Of a DNA stretch of 32,023 bases, positions 23,479 to 31,560 are shown one piece after another; position 1 is the first letter of the stretch; each line of letters begins with the position of its first letter. The notes under the pieces are model-generated. The model made no database searches and had not been told where the DNA came from. It saw only the letters and a list, made by a program, of their open reading frames with translations. The position numbers were made by a program, and so were the translations under genes. The DNA is taken from the NCBI RefSeq assembly GCF_018455725.1, contig NZ_JAHCLR010000045.1, positions 1 through 32,023 of the forward strand, given 5' to 3'. This DNA comes from Mycolicibacter acidiphilus (GTDB lineage Bacteria; Actinomycetota; Actinomycetes; Mycobacteriales; Mycobacteriaceae).

Positions 23479-23802
23479 GTGCGCAGTGCTGAACAGGTGT
23501 TTCGCTTCGTGGCGTGCCGTGGCTGTGGGGTGCTGACGGCGCAATCCGCAGCGGCGGTCGGCACCGCGACCATGAAAGTGCTGGGTAGCGGAAAAGCGAC
23601 CGTCCACTACCGCATCAACGGGGGCGCCGAGCAGACCGAGGTCGTCACGCTGCCGTGGTCGAAGCAGTACCAGGTCTACGACGAGGTGGAGACGTCGGTG
23701 ACCGCCGACGGCGCCACCGGATGCTCGATCATCATGGGCGAGATGCTGGCGGCCTACCAGGACGAACCGAACCCGACCTGCAGTTTCGCCTATTACGGCT
23801 GA
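23479..23802 (+). CDS. MmpS-like small beta-domain protein
   Basis: This 107-aa protein starts at GTG 23479; GTG 23497 is also possible. From residue 30 it reads ATMKVLGSGKATVHYRINGG, then VVTLPWSKQYQVYDEVETSV, then GCSIIMGEMLAAYQ and a closing Cys (NPTCSFAYYG). The LPW motif, the two spaced Cys and the strand pattern resemble the periplasmic domain of mycobacterial MmpS accessory proteins. MmpS proteins normally have an N-terminal membrane anchor. Here the first 25 residues (FVACRGCGVLTAQSAAAVG) are only weakly signal-like, so the 5' end may be decayed or the start misplaced. Confidence 0.55.
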   Translation: MRSAEQVFRFVACRGCGVLTAQSAAAVGTATMKVLGSGKATVHYRINGGAEQTEVVTLPWSKQYQVYDEVETSVTADGATGCSIIMGEMLAAYQDEPNPTCSFAYYG

Positions 23803-23868
23803 CCCGTAAAGTTTGACGCGTGTCAAGGCGGGGCGGGGGATGCCGTACCCGATTCCCAAGGAGTACGG

Positions 23869-24807
23869 ATGAAACTCGACGACCTGCTGCGCCACCCGCC
23901 CGGGGTGGCACCGGCCGAAGCCCCGCGCATCGAGGGCCGGTTCAACCTTCCCGGCGGCCGGCGCCTCGGCTACGCCGAATACGGCGACCCTGCCGGTGCG
24001 GTGGTGCTCTGGTTCCACGGCACCCCCGGCGGCCGGCGGCAGATCCCGATGCTGGCCCGGCGGGCGGCGACGAGCCTCGGGGTGCGGCTGATCGCGGTCG
24101 AGCGGCCCGGGACCGAACTCTCCGACGCGCACGCCTATGAGTCGGTGGCGCAGTGGGCCACCGACATCGGCTACGTCGCCGACACCCTGGGTGCGCAGCG
24201 GCTGGGCGTCGTCGGACTCTCCGGCGGCGGACCGTACGCGCTGGCCTGCGGCGCGGTCGCCCCGCTGTGCGAGCGGGTCGCGGGGATCGCGGTGCTCGGC
24301 GGGGTGGTGCCCGCGGTCGGACCCGACGCCTGCACCTCCGGTGGCACCGTCGGCCTGGCCCGGCGATTCGCCCCGCTCACCTCGGTGCTGCGCCGGCCGC
24401 TGGCGGCGATGTTCACCGGCATGTACGCCGCATTCGTCCCGCTGGGCCACCTCGGCTATCGCGGGCTGGCCGGTGCCGCGCACCCCGGTGACCGGCGGGT
24501 GCTGGCCGACCCGGAGACCGAGCCGATGCTGATCGACGACATCGCCCACGTCGCCGCCGGCGGATTCCAGGCGATCATCGACGACGGCCGATTGTTCGGC
24601 CGGGACTGGGGTTTTGCGCTCGGCGACGTCAAAGCGCCGGTGCGGTGGTGGCACGGCGACGCCGACCCGGCCATCTCGCTGGCCGACGCCCAGGCCACCG
24701 TGGCACGCATCCCCGACGCCGAACTGATCGTGCGCACCGACGAGAGCCACCTCGGCTGCTTCGCGCTCGCCGACGAGGTGCTGGCCTACCTGCGCGAATT
24801 GCTGTAA
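23869..24807 (+). CDS. Alpha/beta-hydrolase
   Basis: This 312-aa protein starts at ATG 23869, with AAGGAG 5 nt upstream. Alpha/beta-hydrolase features are present: the oxyanion segment WFHGTPGGRRQ, the nucleophile elbow GLSGGGPYAL, an Asp after strand 7 (WWHGDADPAIS) and the histidine in DESHLGCF. The cap region contains a hydrophobic stretch (LAAMFTGMYAAFVPLGHLGY). It has no signal peptide, so it is probably a cytoplasmic esterase, lipase or epoxide-hydrolase-like enzyme; the substrate cannot be told. Confidence 0.88.
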   Translation: MKLDDLLRHPPGVAPAEAPRIEGRFNLPGGRRLGYAEYGDPAGAVVLWFHGTPGGRRQIPMLARRAATSLGVRLIAVERPGTELSDAHAYESVAQWATDIGYVADTLGAQRLGVVGLSGGGPYALACGAVAPLCERVAGIAVLGGVVPAVGPDACTSGGTVGLARRFAPLTSVLRRPLAAMFTGMYAAFVPLGHLGYRGLAGAAHPGDRRVLADPETEPMLIDDIAHVAAGGFQAIIDDGRLFGRDWGFALGDVKAPVRWWHGDADPAISLADAQATVARIPDAELIVRTDESHLGCFALADEVLAYLRELL

Positions 24808-24818
24808 CGCCGAGGCGG

Positions 24819-25151
24819 TTACACACCGAACCCGTTGGTGGGTACGCCGGGCATCATCGGGCCGTAGATGTGCGGCGGCTGCCCGAACGGGATGGCGTCG
24901 GGGGAGACCGGGAAGCAGTTGGAGAACCCACCGCCGAACTTGCCACCACCGGCGTACAGGCAGCGGTCCCAACCGCCGTCGGGCCGCTCCGGGCCGTCGC
25001 AGATGGTGCGGCCGTTGTTCCAGCCGAAGTAGGTGCTCTGGCAGCCGGCCCGGGCCGGCGGTGCCGCGGCCACCGACACCGACAGCAGCGCCGCCGTCAC
25101 CGAGGCGACGCACCCAACGATAATCAGCACTGGCCCAATGATTTTCGCCAT
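24819..25151 (-). CDS. Exported CDGP-domain protein
   Basis: This 110-aa protein starts at ATG 25151 with AAAGGG upstream. A signal peptide (IIGPVLIIVGCVASVTAALL) ends near PPARAG. The mature part has four Cys and the signature TICDGPERPDGGWDRC, typical of small mycobacterial secreted 'CDGP' proteins. A Gly-rich stretch (YAGGGKFGGGF) and a Pro-rich tail (PFGQPPHIYGPMMPG) follow. It is probably disulfide-bonded outside the membrane. Function is unknown. Confidence 0.8.
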   Translation of the reverse strand: MAKIIGPVLIIVGCVASVTAALLSVSVAAAPPARAGCQSTYFGWNNGRTICDGPERPDGGWDRCLYAGGGKFGGGFSNCFPVSPDAIPFGQPPHIYGPMMPGVPTNGFGV

Positions 25152-25210
25152 GACAGCCCTTTCCCCGATCCGTTACCCGCAACGTAGCCGGGACCACCGA
25201 CAGGTTCGGG

Positions 25211-26707
25211 TCAGGGCCCGGACTCCACCGCCGGCTCGTCGGAGATGACCCGCCCGCCCTGCACGATCTGCAGTCCGCTGCGGGAGAGCAGATACTGCGT
25301 CGGGCCGTCCTCGTTGATCGCGGTGTAGCCGGTCGCGGTGCGGTGGACGTCCGTCAGTTCGATAGCGGCGCCGTCACTGTTGCGGGCGCCCCGGTAGTAG
25401 AACGACTGAGCGGACCTGGCGCAGATGACGGCCGTGGAGTCCTCGGTGCGCACCAGCAGCTGGGCGTAATCACCGGTGGCGCACCGGGCCCCGCCCGCCA
25501 GGAAACCCCACTGGTCGGCGTCGGGCAGCGTCCCCGCCGACATCGACGGTGCTGACGGTCCCGCGCTCCGATAGGACGGGCGACCCGGGGCCGACGTCGA
25601 CGTGGGCGGGACGGGCTGGGCGGTCGGCGACGGGGCCGGCGTAGCGGTGGGCGTGGCACGGGTCCCTTGCGAACCGCCCCGGTTGATCCCGACCCACACC
25701 AGGGCGGCCACCAGCAGCACCACCGCCGCGGCCAACGCCGCCAGCAGCGCTCCGTTGACGTTTCGTGCCGGACGAGCCGGCGGCTGCGGGATCACGGGGT
25801 AGTGCGGCGGCACGGGTGGCGGTACGGGCGGCGGACTGACCAGGACCGGCGGTGCGGGGAAGATCGGCTGGTGGGCGCCGGTGCGCAGTGCGTCGGCGAA
25901 GTCGCGGCAACTGGGGAACCGTTGATTCGGGCTTTTGGCGAGCGCCCTGGCGAAGACCGCATCGAGGTCGGCGAGGTCCGGGCGGGCAGCGGACAACAAC
26001 GGCACCGGAGCGCTCAGATGGGCGTTGATGACCACCGCGGCCGTCGCACCGGTGAACGGCGGCGCGCCCGTCAGCAGGTAGTACGCACTGGCGGCCAACG
26101 CGTACTGGTCGGCGCGACCGTCGATCTCATTGCCGAGCAACTGCTCCGGTGCCGTGTAGTTCAGGGTGCCCAGCGTTGTATTGGTGGCGGTCAGTTCGGC
26201 CGTGTCGTGAATGGCCCGGGCAATTCCGAAGTCCGCCAGCAGAATCCGGGCATGATCGGTCCCCGGATCGGCCAGCAGGATGTTCGCGGGTTTGACGTCG
26301 CGGTGCAGCAGACCGCGGCCGTGCGCGAAATCCAGCGCCGAGCCGATCGCGGTGATGATGGTGCTGACCTCGGTGCGCGGCATGCCGTTGGGGTAGTGGT
26401 CCCGGCGCAGCGCGGCGGCATCGGTGCCGTCGACGTAATCCATCGAGATCCACAACTGCCCCTCGAACTCGCCGCGGTCGTGGACGCTGACAATGTGGGC
26501 GTGTGACAACGACGCCGCGAGGTCGGCCTCGCGCTCGAACCGGCGTCGATAGCCGGTGTCAGCGGAGAACTGCGCGGGCAGGATCTTCACCGCGTCGTAG
26601 CGGTTCAACCGAGGGTGCTTGGCTAGGTAGACCTCGCTCATGCCGCCGGTGCCGAGCAACCGGACGATGCTGAAGCCAGCAAAGCTCGCGCCGGCCGGTA
26701 GAGGCAT
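25211..26707 (-). CDS. Transmembrane serine/threonine protein kinase, PknF-like
   Basis: This 498-aa protein starts at ATG 26707 ([19 protein letters not shown]), close to the start I recall for M. tuberculosis PknF. Kinase domain 10-275: Gly-rich loop [12 protein letters not shown], Lys41 (AVK), catalytic Asp136 ([12 protein letters not shown]), Asp159 (DFG), activation loop with TATNTTLGT and APEQ. A Pro-rich juxtamembrane linker (285-312) and one membrane helix (318-341) follow. The extracellular part is a Thr/Pro/Ser-rich linker, then a roughly 110-residue sensor domain with two Cys ([17 protein letters not shown]). The kinase is complete and likely active. The sensor domain appears different from that of PknF. 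Confidence 0.93.
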   Translation of the reverse strand: MPLPAGASFAGFSIVRLLGTGGMSEVYLAKHPRLNRYDAVKILPAQFSADTGYRRRFEREADLAASLSHAHIVSVHDRGEFEGQLWISMDYVDGTDAAALRRDHYPNGMPRTEVSTIITAIGSALDFAHGRGLLHRDVKPANILLADPGTDHARILLADFGIARAIHDTAELTATNTTLGTLNYTAPEQLLGNEIDGRADQYALAASAYYLLTGAPPFTGATAAVVINAHLSAPVPLLSAARPDLADLDAVFARALAKSPNQRFPSCRDFADALRTGAHQPIFPAPPVLVSPPPVPPPVPPHYPVIPQPPARPARNVNGALLAALAAAVVLLVAALVWVGINRGGSQGTRATPTATPAPSPTAQPVPPTSTSAPGRPSYRSAGPSAPSMSAGTLPDADQWGFLAGGARCATGDYAQLLVRTEDSTAVICARSAQSFYYRGARNSDGAAIELTDVHRTATGYTAINEDGPTQYLLSRSGLQIVQGGRVISDEPAVESGP

Positions 26708-26713
26708 TACCAG

Positions 26714-26719
26714 AGCGTA
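26714..26719 (-). promoter_or_regulatory. Candidate -10 element (leaderless) for the kinase gene
   Basis: TACGCT on the minus strand is followed by 6 nt and then ATG 26707, the exact spacing for a leaderless start. Confidence 0.45.
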
Positions 26720-26735
26720 CCGTCGCGCCCCACCG

Positions 26736-26984
26736 CTACCTGCCGGGCACGTACTGCCGGCAGGTGTAGGTCGCCGGATCGCACATCACCGGCAGCGTGG
26801 TCCAGCCGCCGTAGGTGCCCGGCACGTCCCAGGTCGGCATCAGCGGCCCGTCGTAATTGGGGTTGGGCATGTACCGGCAGGTGTCGAACGCCGCGCACGG
26901 CGGGGCGTCGGCGTGGGCGAGCGCCGCCGGGGCGCCCAGGACGAGTGCTGCCGCCGCGAATGCGCTGAGGATGACTGCTTGCAT
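26736..26984 (-). CDS. Small exported four-cysteine protein
   Basis: This 82-aa protein starts at ATG 26984. It has a clear signal peptide ([19 protein letters not shown]) with cleavage after AHA. The mature peptide of about 57 residues has four Cys in two pairs ([11 protein letters not shown] and [12 protein letters not shown]) and the segment [18 protein letters not shown]. It resembles small mycobacterial secreted proteins of unknown function. It lies 28 bp upstream of the kinase start on the same strand. Confidence 0.75.
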   Translation of the reverse strand: MQAVILSAFAAAALVLGAPAALAHADAPPCAAFDTCRYMPNPNYDGPLMPTWDVPGTYGGWTTLPVMCDPATYTCRQYVPGR

Positions 26985-27014
26985 GACACCAATCTCTCAC
27001 CGGGCACCGACAAG

Positions 27015-27020
27015 TAGGGT
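27015..27020 (+). promoter_or_regulatory. Candidate -10 element (leaderless) for the SnoaL-like gene
   Basis: TAGGGT is followed by 6 nt and then ATG 27027. Confidence 0.45.
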
Positions 27021-27026
27021 GCAGCG

Positions 27027-27509
27027 ATGAGCACCGAGGACCGGCTCGCAACTCTGGAGCGCATCGAGGCGATCAAGAGCCTCAAGCACCGCTACTTCCG
27101 GGCCTGCGACGCCAAGGATCCCGACACCTTCCGGGCCTGCTTCATCACGCACGGCGCCGACGTCGACTACGGCCCGCTCGGCGGTTTCCGGGACGCCGAT
27201 GAGATGGCCGCGCTGTTCACCCGGATCGCGCTGGCGGAGGTGGCCGGCAAGCCCGTGGTGCTCGACATGCACCACGGCCTGCATCCGGAGATCGACGTGC
27301 TCGACGCCGGCCGGGCGACCGGGCGCTGGACGCTGAAGTTCCGGCAGGTCAACCTGATCGAGCGCACCGAGCGGCTGCTCACCGGTGAGTACGACGACGA
27401 CTATGTGATCGAGGACGGGGTGTGGAAGATGGCGCGCAGTCATTTCCGTCAACTGTGGTCGATGACGCGGCCGCTGGGCGCCGACGTCACGGTGGAGTGG
27501 GCGAGATGA
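27027..27509 (+). CDS. SnoaL/NTF2-like protein
   Basis: This 160-aa protein starts at ATG 27027. It has the SnoaL-like cone fold pattern: helix RIEAIKSLKHRYFRACDAKD, the FRACF segment, DADEMAALFTRIALAEVAG, the conserved HH in LDMHHGLHPEIDV, and final strands with YDDDYVIEDGVWKMARSHF. Members are small hydrolases, isomerases or dehydratases. The stop overlaps the SDR start as ATGA, so the two are translationally coupled and probably act on the same compound. Confidence 0.85.
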   Translation: MSTEDRLATLERIEAIKSLKHRYFRACDAKDPDTFRACFITHGADVDYGPLGGFRDADEMAALFTRIALAEVAGKPVVLDMHHGLHPEIDVLDAGRATGRWTLKFRQVNLIERTERLLTGEYDDDYVIEDGVWKMARSHFRQLWSMTRPLGADVTVEWAR

Positions 27510-28318
27510 GCCGGGTCGCCCTGGTCACCGGCGCCAGCCGCAGCGTCGGCAAGGGCATCGCGCTGGCGCTGGGCGCCGCCGGCTGGACGGTCTACGTCAC
27601 CGCCCGCCGCGAGGACGCGCTGGCCGAGACGGCGCGGGCCGTCACCGAACGCGGCGGGCGCGGCATCGCGGTCTGCTGCGATCACCGCGACGACTCCCAG
27701 ATCGCCGCACTGTTCACCCGGATCGCCGACGAGTGCGACGGTCGGCTCGACCTGCTGGTCAACAACGTCTGGGCGGCGCCGAGGGGGTTCGCCGGGTTCA
27801 CCGACCCGTTCTGGAAACGTCCACTCTCCGACTGGGATTCGCTGATCGGGGTGGGGTTGCGCGCGCACTACGTGGCGTCGGTGCACGCTGCGCCGCTGAT
27901 GGTGGCGCGCGGGTCGGGGCTAATCGTCAACATCTCGTCGTTCGGCACCCGCGGGCACCTGCACTCGGTGCTCTACGGCGTCTCCAAGGCCGGCCTGGAC
28001 AAGATGGCCGCGGACATGGCCGTCGAGCTCACTGGGACCGGGGTGAGCACGCTGTCGCTCTGGCCGGGCCCGGTGAACAACGAGCGGATGCAGGCGCTGG
28101 GGCTGACGGAGTTTCAGGGCTTCTCGCTGGCCAACGCCGAAACGCCGGAGTTCATCGGACGGGTGATCGTCGCCCTGGCCGGGGATCCGGAGATCGGGAA
28201 GCGCAGCGGGCACACGCTGATCACCGCCGAAGCCGCGCTGGACTACGACGTCACCGACGTCGCCGGCAACCAGCCGGACTCGCACCGGGCCCTGTTCGGC
28301 GGCGGGCCGCTCTACTGA
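27506..28318 (+). CDS. Short-chain dehydrogenase/reductase (DHRS1-like)
   Basis: This 270-aa protein starts at ATG 27506, overlapping the preceding stop by 4 bp. Rossmann motif TGASRSVGKG (8-17), CDHRDD (59-63), NNVWA (86-90), catalytic Ser144 or Ser145 (NISS) and Tyr157-x3-Lys161 are all present. The R-S-V-G-K-G loop and CDH-x-DD are typical of DHRS1-like enzymes. It is an NAD(P)-dependent oxidoreductase; the substrate is unknown. The last codons (ALFGGGPLY) have a near-identical echo at 31030-31058. Confidence 0.92.
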   Translation: MSRVALVTGASRSVGKGIALALGAAGWTVYVTARREDALAETARAVTERGGRGIAVCCDHRDDSQIAALFTRIADECDGRLDLLVNNVWAAPRGFAGFTDPFWKRPLSDWDSLIGVGLRAHYVASVHAAPLMVARGSGLIVNISSFGTRGHLHSVLYGVSKAGLDKMAADMAVELTGTGVSTLSLWPGPVNNERMQALGLTEFQGFSLANAETPEFIGRVIVALAGDPEIGKRSGHTLITAEAALDYDVTDVAGNQPDSHRALFGGGPLY

Positions 28319-28361
28319 CGGTGTCGCCACGTCCGATTATCGAGTTACCCACCACCGCCAA

Positions 28362-28367
28362 TACACT
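28362..28367 (+). promoter_or_regulatory. Candidate -10 element for prfC
   Basis: TACACT ends 10 nt before ATG 28378 and no Shine-Dalgarno sequence is present. The transcript is expected to have a very short leader, or none. Confidence 0.35.
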
Positions 28368-28377
28368 CTGTGACGCT

Positions 28378-29976
28378 ATGACCGACAACGCCGTGCACGC
28401 CGAAGCCGGCCGCCGCAGGACCTTCGCGGTGATCAGTCACCCCGACGCCGGCAAGTCCACCCTGACCGAGGCGCTGGTGCTGCACGCCAGGGCCATCACC
28501 GAAGCCGGTGCGGTGCACGGCAAAGCCGGTCGGCGTGCCACCGTGTCGGACTGGATGGAGATGGAGAAGGCCCGGGGTATCTCCATCACCTCGACGGCCC
28601 TGCAGTTCCCGTACCGCACCGCGCGGGGACAGGACTGCGTCATCAACCTGCTCGACACCCCCGGCCACGCCGACTTCTCCGAAGACACCTACCGCGTGCT
28701 GACCGCGGTGGATTCCGCGGTCATGCTCATCGACGCCGCGAAGGGCCTCGAGCCGCAGACCCTCAAACTGTTCCAGGTGTGTCGGCACCGCCGAATCCCG
28801 ATCATCATCGTGATCAACAAGTGGGACCGTCCGGGCCGGCACGCCCTGGAGCTGATGGACGAGATCGCGACCCGGATCGGGCTGCGTCCCACCCCGTTGA
28901 CCTGGCCGGTCGGCATCGCCGGGGATTTTCATGGGGTGCTCGATCGCCGGTCGGGCAATTTCATCCGGTTCACCCGGACCGCCGGCGGTGCCACCGCGGC
29001 ACCCGAGGAACACCTCACCGCGGCCGACGCGCACGACGCGGCCGGCGCCGACTGGGACACCGCGGTCGAGGAGTGCGAGCTGCTGAGCGCCGACGGCGCC
29101 GACTTCGACCGCGAGGCGTTCCTGGACTGCACCGCATCGCCGGTGCTGTTCACCTCCGCGGCGCTGAACTTCGGGGTGAATCAGCTGCTCGACGTGCTCA
29201 CCGAGCTGGCGCCGTCACCCGGCGGTGCGCTGGACGCCGACGGTGCCCGGCGGGCCACTGACGCGCCGTTCAGCGCCTTCGTGTTCAAGGTGCAGGCCGG
29301 GATGGACTCCGCGCATCGCGACCGCATCGCCTATGCGCGGGTGTACTCGGGAACCTTCGAACGCGGCGACGTGCTGACCCACGCCGCGACCGGCAAACCC
29401 TTCGTGACCAAGTACGCCCAGTCGGTGTTCGGTCAGCAGCGCTCCACGCTGGAGACCGCCTGGCCCGGCGATGTGATCGGGCTGGCCAACGCCGCCGCCC
29501 TGCGCCCGGGCGACACGCTGTATTGCGATGTGCCCGTGCAGTATCCGCCGATACCGAGCTTCTCTCCCGAGCATTTCGCGGTGGCGCGCAACGCCGATCC
29601 CAGCAAACACAAGCAGTTCCGTCGCGGTATCGAGCAGCTGGATCAGGAGGGCGTCGTGCAGGTGCTGCGCTCGGATCGCCGCGGCGACCAGGCGCCGGTG
29701 CTCGCCGCGGTCGGCCCGATGCAGTTCGAGGTGGCCGCACACCGGATGGCCACCGAGATCGGTGCGCGTATCGAGTTGGAGTCGCTGCCGTATCAGGTCG
29801 CGCGGATCGTGGAACCCCAGGACATCGACTTTGTCAGCCGGCAGGCGCTGGCGGAGGTCATGGTCCGGACCGACGGTGTGCAGTTGGCCCTGTTCTCCAA
29901 CAGCTGGCGGCTGCAGTGCTTCCAGCGCGACAACCCCGAGGTGCAGCTGCGGTCGCTGGTGGCCGCTGAAGAGTAG
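28378..29976 (+). CDS. prfC: Peptide chain release factor 3 (RF3)
   Basis: This 532-aa GTPase removes RF1/RF2 from the ribosome after peptide release. G1 SHPDAGKST (20-28), switch II DTPGHADF and G4 NKWDR are present. So is the RF3 phrase WMEMEKARGISITSTALQF, which distinguishes it from EF-G. Domain II begins near FVFKVQAGMD, and RF3-specific segments include SFSPEHFAVARN and FSNSWRLQCFQRDNPEVQL at the end. The length is normal for RF3. It is cytoplasmic. It follows the SDR gene by 59 bp, with its own probable promoter. Confidence 0.95.
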   Translation: MTDNAVHAEAGRRRTFAVISHPDAGKSTLTEALVLHARAITEAGAVHGKAGRRATVSDWMEMEKARGISITSTALQFPYRTARGQDCVINLLDTPGHADFSEDTYRVLTAVDSAVMLIDAAKGLEPQTLKLFQVCRHRRIPIIIVINKWDRPGRHALELMDEIATRIGLRPTPLTWPVGIAGDFHGVLDRRSGNFIRFTRTAGGATAAPEEHLTAADAHDAAGADWDTAVEECELLSADGADFDREAFLDCTASPVLFTSAALNFGVNQLLDVLTELAPSPGGALDADGARRATDAPFSAFVFKVQAGMDSAHRDRIAYARVYSGTFERGDVLTHAATGKPFVTKYAQSVFGQQRSTLETAWPGDVIGLANAAALRPGDTLYCDVPVQYPPIPSFSPEHFAVARNADPSKHKQFRRGIEQLDQEGVVQVLRSDRRGDQAPVLAAVGPMQFEVAAHRMATEIGARIELESLPYQVARIVEPQDIDFVSRQALAEVMVRTDGVQLALFSNSWRLQCFQRDNPEVQLRSLVAAEE

Positions 29977-29994
29977 CTTGCCGTCCCGGCTGCA

Positions 29995-30876
29995 TCAGCT
30001 GCGCAGCCGCACCATCCGCGTCGTCGAACTCTCGTCGAGTTCCACGAGATCCGAGTAGGACCGCAGGAAATCGCTGAATGACTTGTAGCCCAACGCTTTC
30101 TCGCTGAACGACGGATCCATCCGCTTCATCTGCGCCTTGACCGCCGAGTTGTGCAACCACTCGACATCGTCCTTCTCCAAGCCGATCCGCAGTGCACGGG
30201 TGAGCAGCGCGGTGGCGGTGTCCGCCGGATCCGGATCCTCCGGTTCCTGCTTGGGCTGCCGGGTGCCCCGCTTGGATTCGGCCTCGCCGATGGCGTCGTC
30301 GGCGTCGGGCGGTGCGGGCTCGAACACCGGGACCCCCGGCAGTGCGTCGTAGCTGATGAAGTCGTCGCAGGCCGCGGCCAGCGCCCGGCTGGTCGACCCG
30401 GCCACCCCGATGCCGACCACGTAGCGGCCCAACCGCTTACAGCGCTGCGCCAGCGGGATGTAGTCGGAGTCGCCGGCCACGATGACCACGTGGGTCAGAT
30501 CCGGCAGCCGGAACATGTCCTCCACCGCGTCGACGGCCAGCCGGATGTCGGCGCCGTTCTTGCCGTAGGCGGCCGCCGGGAACAGCTGCACCAGATCGAC
30601 GGCGCGGGCCACCAACTGCCGGCGGTAACCGGTGTTGACCTCTGCCGACCAGTCGGCGTAGGCCCGGGTGAGCACCAGCGTGCCGAACGAGGATGCGAAG
30701 TCGATGATGGCGCCGACATCGACGGTGGCCCGCGCGAGCCGATCCGGATGTTTGGCCAGCCCCTTGGCCTTGTCCTTCTGAAACGAGCTGCGCCCGTTGA
30801 CCTGGTCGTAGCGGGAGATCACGATGTTGTCGAAGTCGAGGTAGACCGCGACCCGGGGGTCGCTGGATTCCGTCAT
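29995..30876 (-). CDS. NYN-domain (PIN-like) protein with C-terminal OST-HTH/LOTUS domain
   Basis: This 293-aa protein starts at ATG 30876 (MTESSDPRVAVYLDFDN); the open frame upstream is basic filler. The N-terminal NYN/LabA-like domain has VYLDFDNI (Asp14, Asp16) and VIVAGDSDYIPLAQRCKRLG, acidic residues expected to bind a metal for RNA cleavage. After an acidic, disordered linker (DADDAIGEAESKRG), the C-terminal 75 residues (TALLTRALRIGLEKDDVEWL through GYKSFSDFLRSYSDLVEL) form an OST-HTH/LOTUS domain, thought to bind RNA. It is probably a ribonuclease. It is convergent with prfC, with an 18-bp gap. Confidence 0.88.
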   Translation of the reverse strand: MTESSDPRVAVYLDFDNIVISRYDQVNGRSSFQKDKAKGLAKHPDRLARATVDVGAIIDFASSFGTLVLTRAYADWSAEVNTGYRRQLVARAVDLVQLFPAAAYGKNGADIRLAVDAVEDMFRLPDLTHVVIVAGDSDYIPLAQRCKRLGRYVVGIGVAGSTSRALAAACDDFISYDALPGVPVFEPAPPDADDAIGEAESKRGTRQPKQEPEDPDPADTATALLTRALRIGLEKDDVEWLHNSAVKAQMKRMDPSFSEKALGYKSFSDFLRSYSDLVELDESSTTRMVRLRS

Positions 30877-31029
30877 GGCTGCCAGTGTGGCACGCAGCCG
30901 GGCCCCTGTGCCTCGACGTGACAGTCCCCGCGCAACACGACGCGCCGGCCGAGGTCGACGGCGCGGCGACCATCGACGAAGAAACCGGCTACGCGGCAAC
31001 ATCTCTCATTTTGATCGGGTTGCCGGTCG

Positions 31030-31058
31030 GCACTGTTCGGCGGCGGCCCGCTCTACTA
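31030..31058 (+). repeat. 29-bp echo of the SDR gene 3' end
   Basis: Twenty-seven of 29 bases match the end of the SDR gene (28288-28316). Read in frame, both encode ALFGGGPLY and then reach a stop (TAG here, TGA there). An in-frame TGA lies just upstream, so only the tail remains. It sits directly ahead of the gene at 31071 and supplies part of its putative promoter. Confidence 0.7.
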
Positions 31059-31062
31059 GCCT
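31057..31062 (+). promoter_or_regulatory. Candidate -10 element for the gene at 31071
   Basis: TAGCCT lies 8 nt before ATG 31071 and overlaps the stop codon of the SDR-like remnant. Confidence 0.35.
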
Positions 31063-31070
31063 CGGTCGTC

Positions 31071-31403
31071 ATGGACTTCAGCAGCTACACCACCGACGAG
31101 ATGATCCGGTGGGCGCAGTTCTACGACGGCTACCGGCGACTGGCCGGCGGCGCGCCGCAGCTCAACGAAGTGCTCCGCCCGCTGCGGGAGACGTTCGCGG
31201 CCACCGGGGCCATCCCGGACTGGGTGGGCGTCGACCTGCTGCGCGGCTGGGCGTTCCTGCTGGTGCGGGTCGACACCCACCGGGAAGCGGGCGGGGCGAC
31301 GCTGGGCGCTGAGTTCGCCGCCGTCGTCGACGCCATCGACCGGCACCCGGCGGTGTTCCCGCGGGAGCGCTCGCCACTGCCGCGGGGTTGCGCGGCGCAC
31401 TGA
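31071..31403 (+). CDS. Small hypothetical protein
   Basis: This 110-aa protein starts at ATG 31071 (MDFSSYTTDEMIRWAQFYDGYRRL); the open frame extends upstream but runs through non-coding sequence and the SDR remnant. It is mostly helical, with conserved-looking segments EMIRWAQFYDGYRRLAGG, PLRETFAATGAIPDWVGVDLLRGWAFLL and GAEFAAVVDAIDRHP. The tail is basic, with one Cys. No membrane span is predicted. Family is unknown. Confidence 0.6.
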   Translation: MDFSSYTTDEMIRWAQFYDGYRRLAGGAPQLNEVLRPLRETFAATGAIPDWVGVDLLRGWAFLLVRVDTHREAGGATLGAEFAAVVDAIDRHPAVFPRERSPLPRGCAAH

Positions 31404-31455
31404 GCGTCGGGCAGCCTCAGCAGCCCCAGCCGCCACGTCAGGGTGGGATGTGCCC

Positions 31456-31541
31456 TTGCGCCCGCCTCAGCGCGACAACCGGTGGGCTCGGTCGGGTTCC
31501 GTGGGGTGGACGCCGGCGTTGTCGCGCAGAGGCGGGCATGA
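31456..31541. repeat. Inverted-repeat element 2 (24-38-24 bp) at a convergent junction
   Basis: The arms 31456-31479 and 31518-31541 are reverse complements at 20 of 24 positions, around a 38-bp spacer. They share the core GCCCGCCTC...GCGCGACAAC with element 1 (16121-16206). The spacers are of equal length but unrelated in sequence. It lies in the 253-bp gap between the stops of two convergent genes. Confidence 0.8.
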
Positions 31542-31560
31542 CGAGCATTGCTTTCTCGCG

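Noticed and set aside
27733-28377. Possible N-terminal extension of release factor 3 in an open frame running through the SDR gene
   Set aside because: The extra 215 residues are low-complexity shadow of the SDR frame. RF3 normally begins close to the HPDAGK motif, as it does from ATG 28378.
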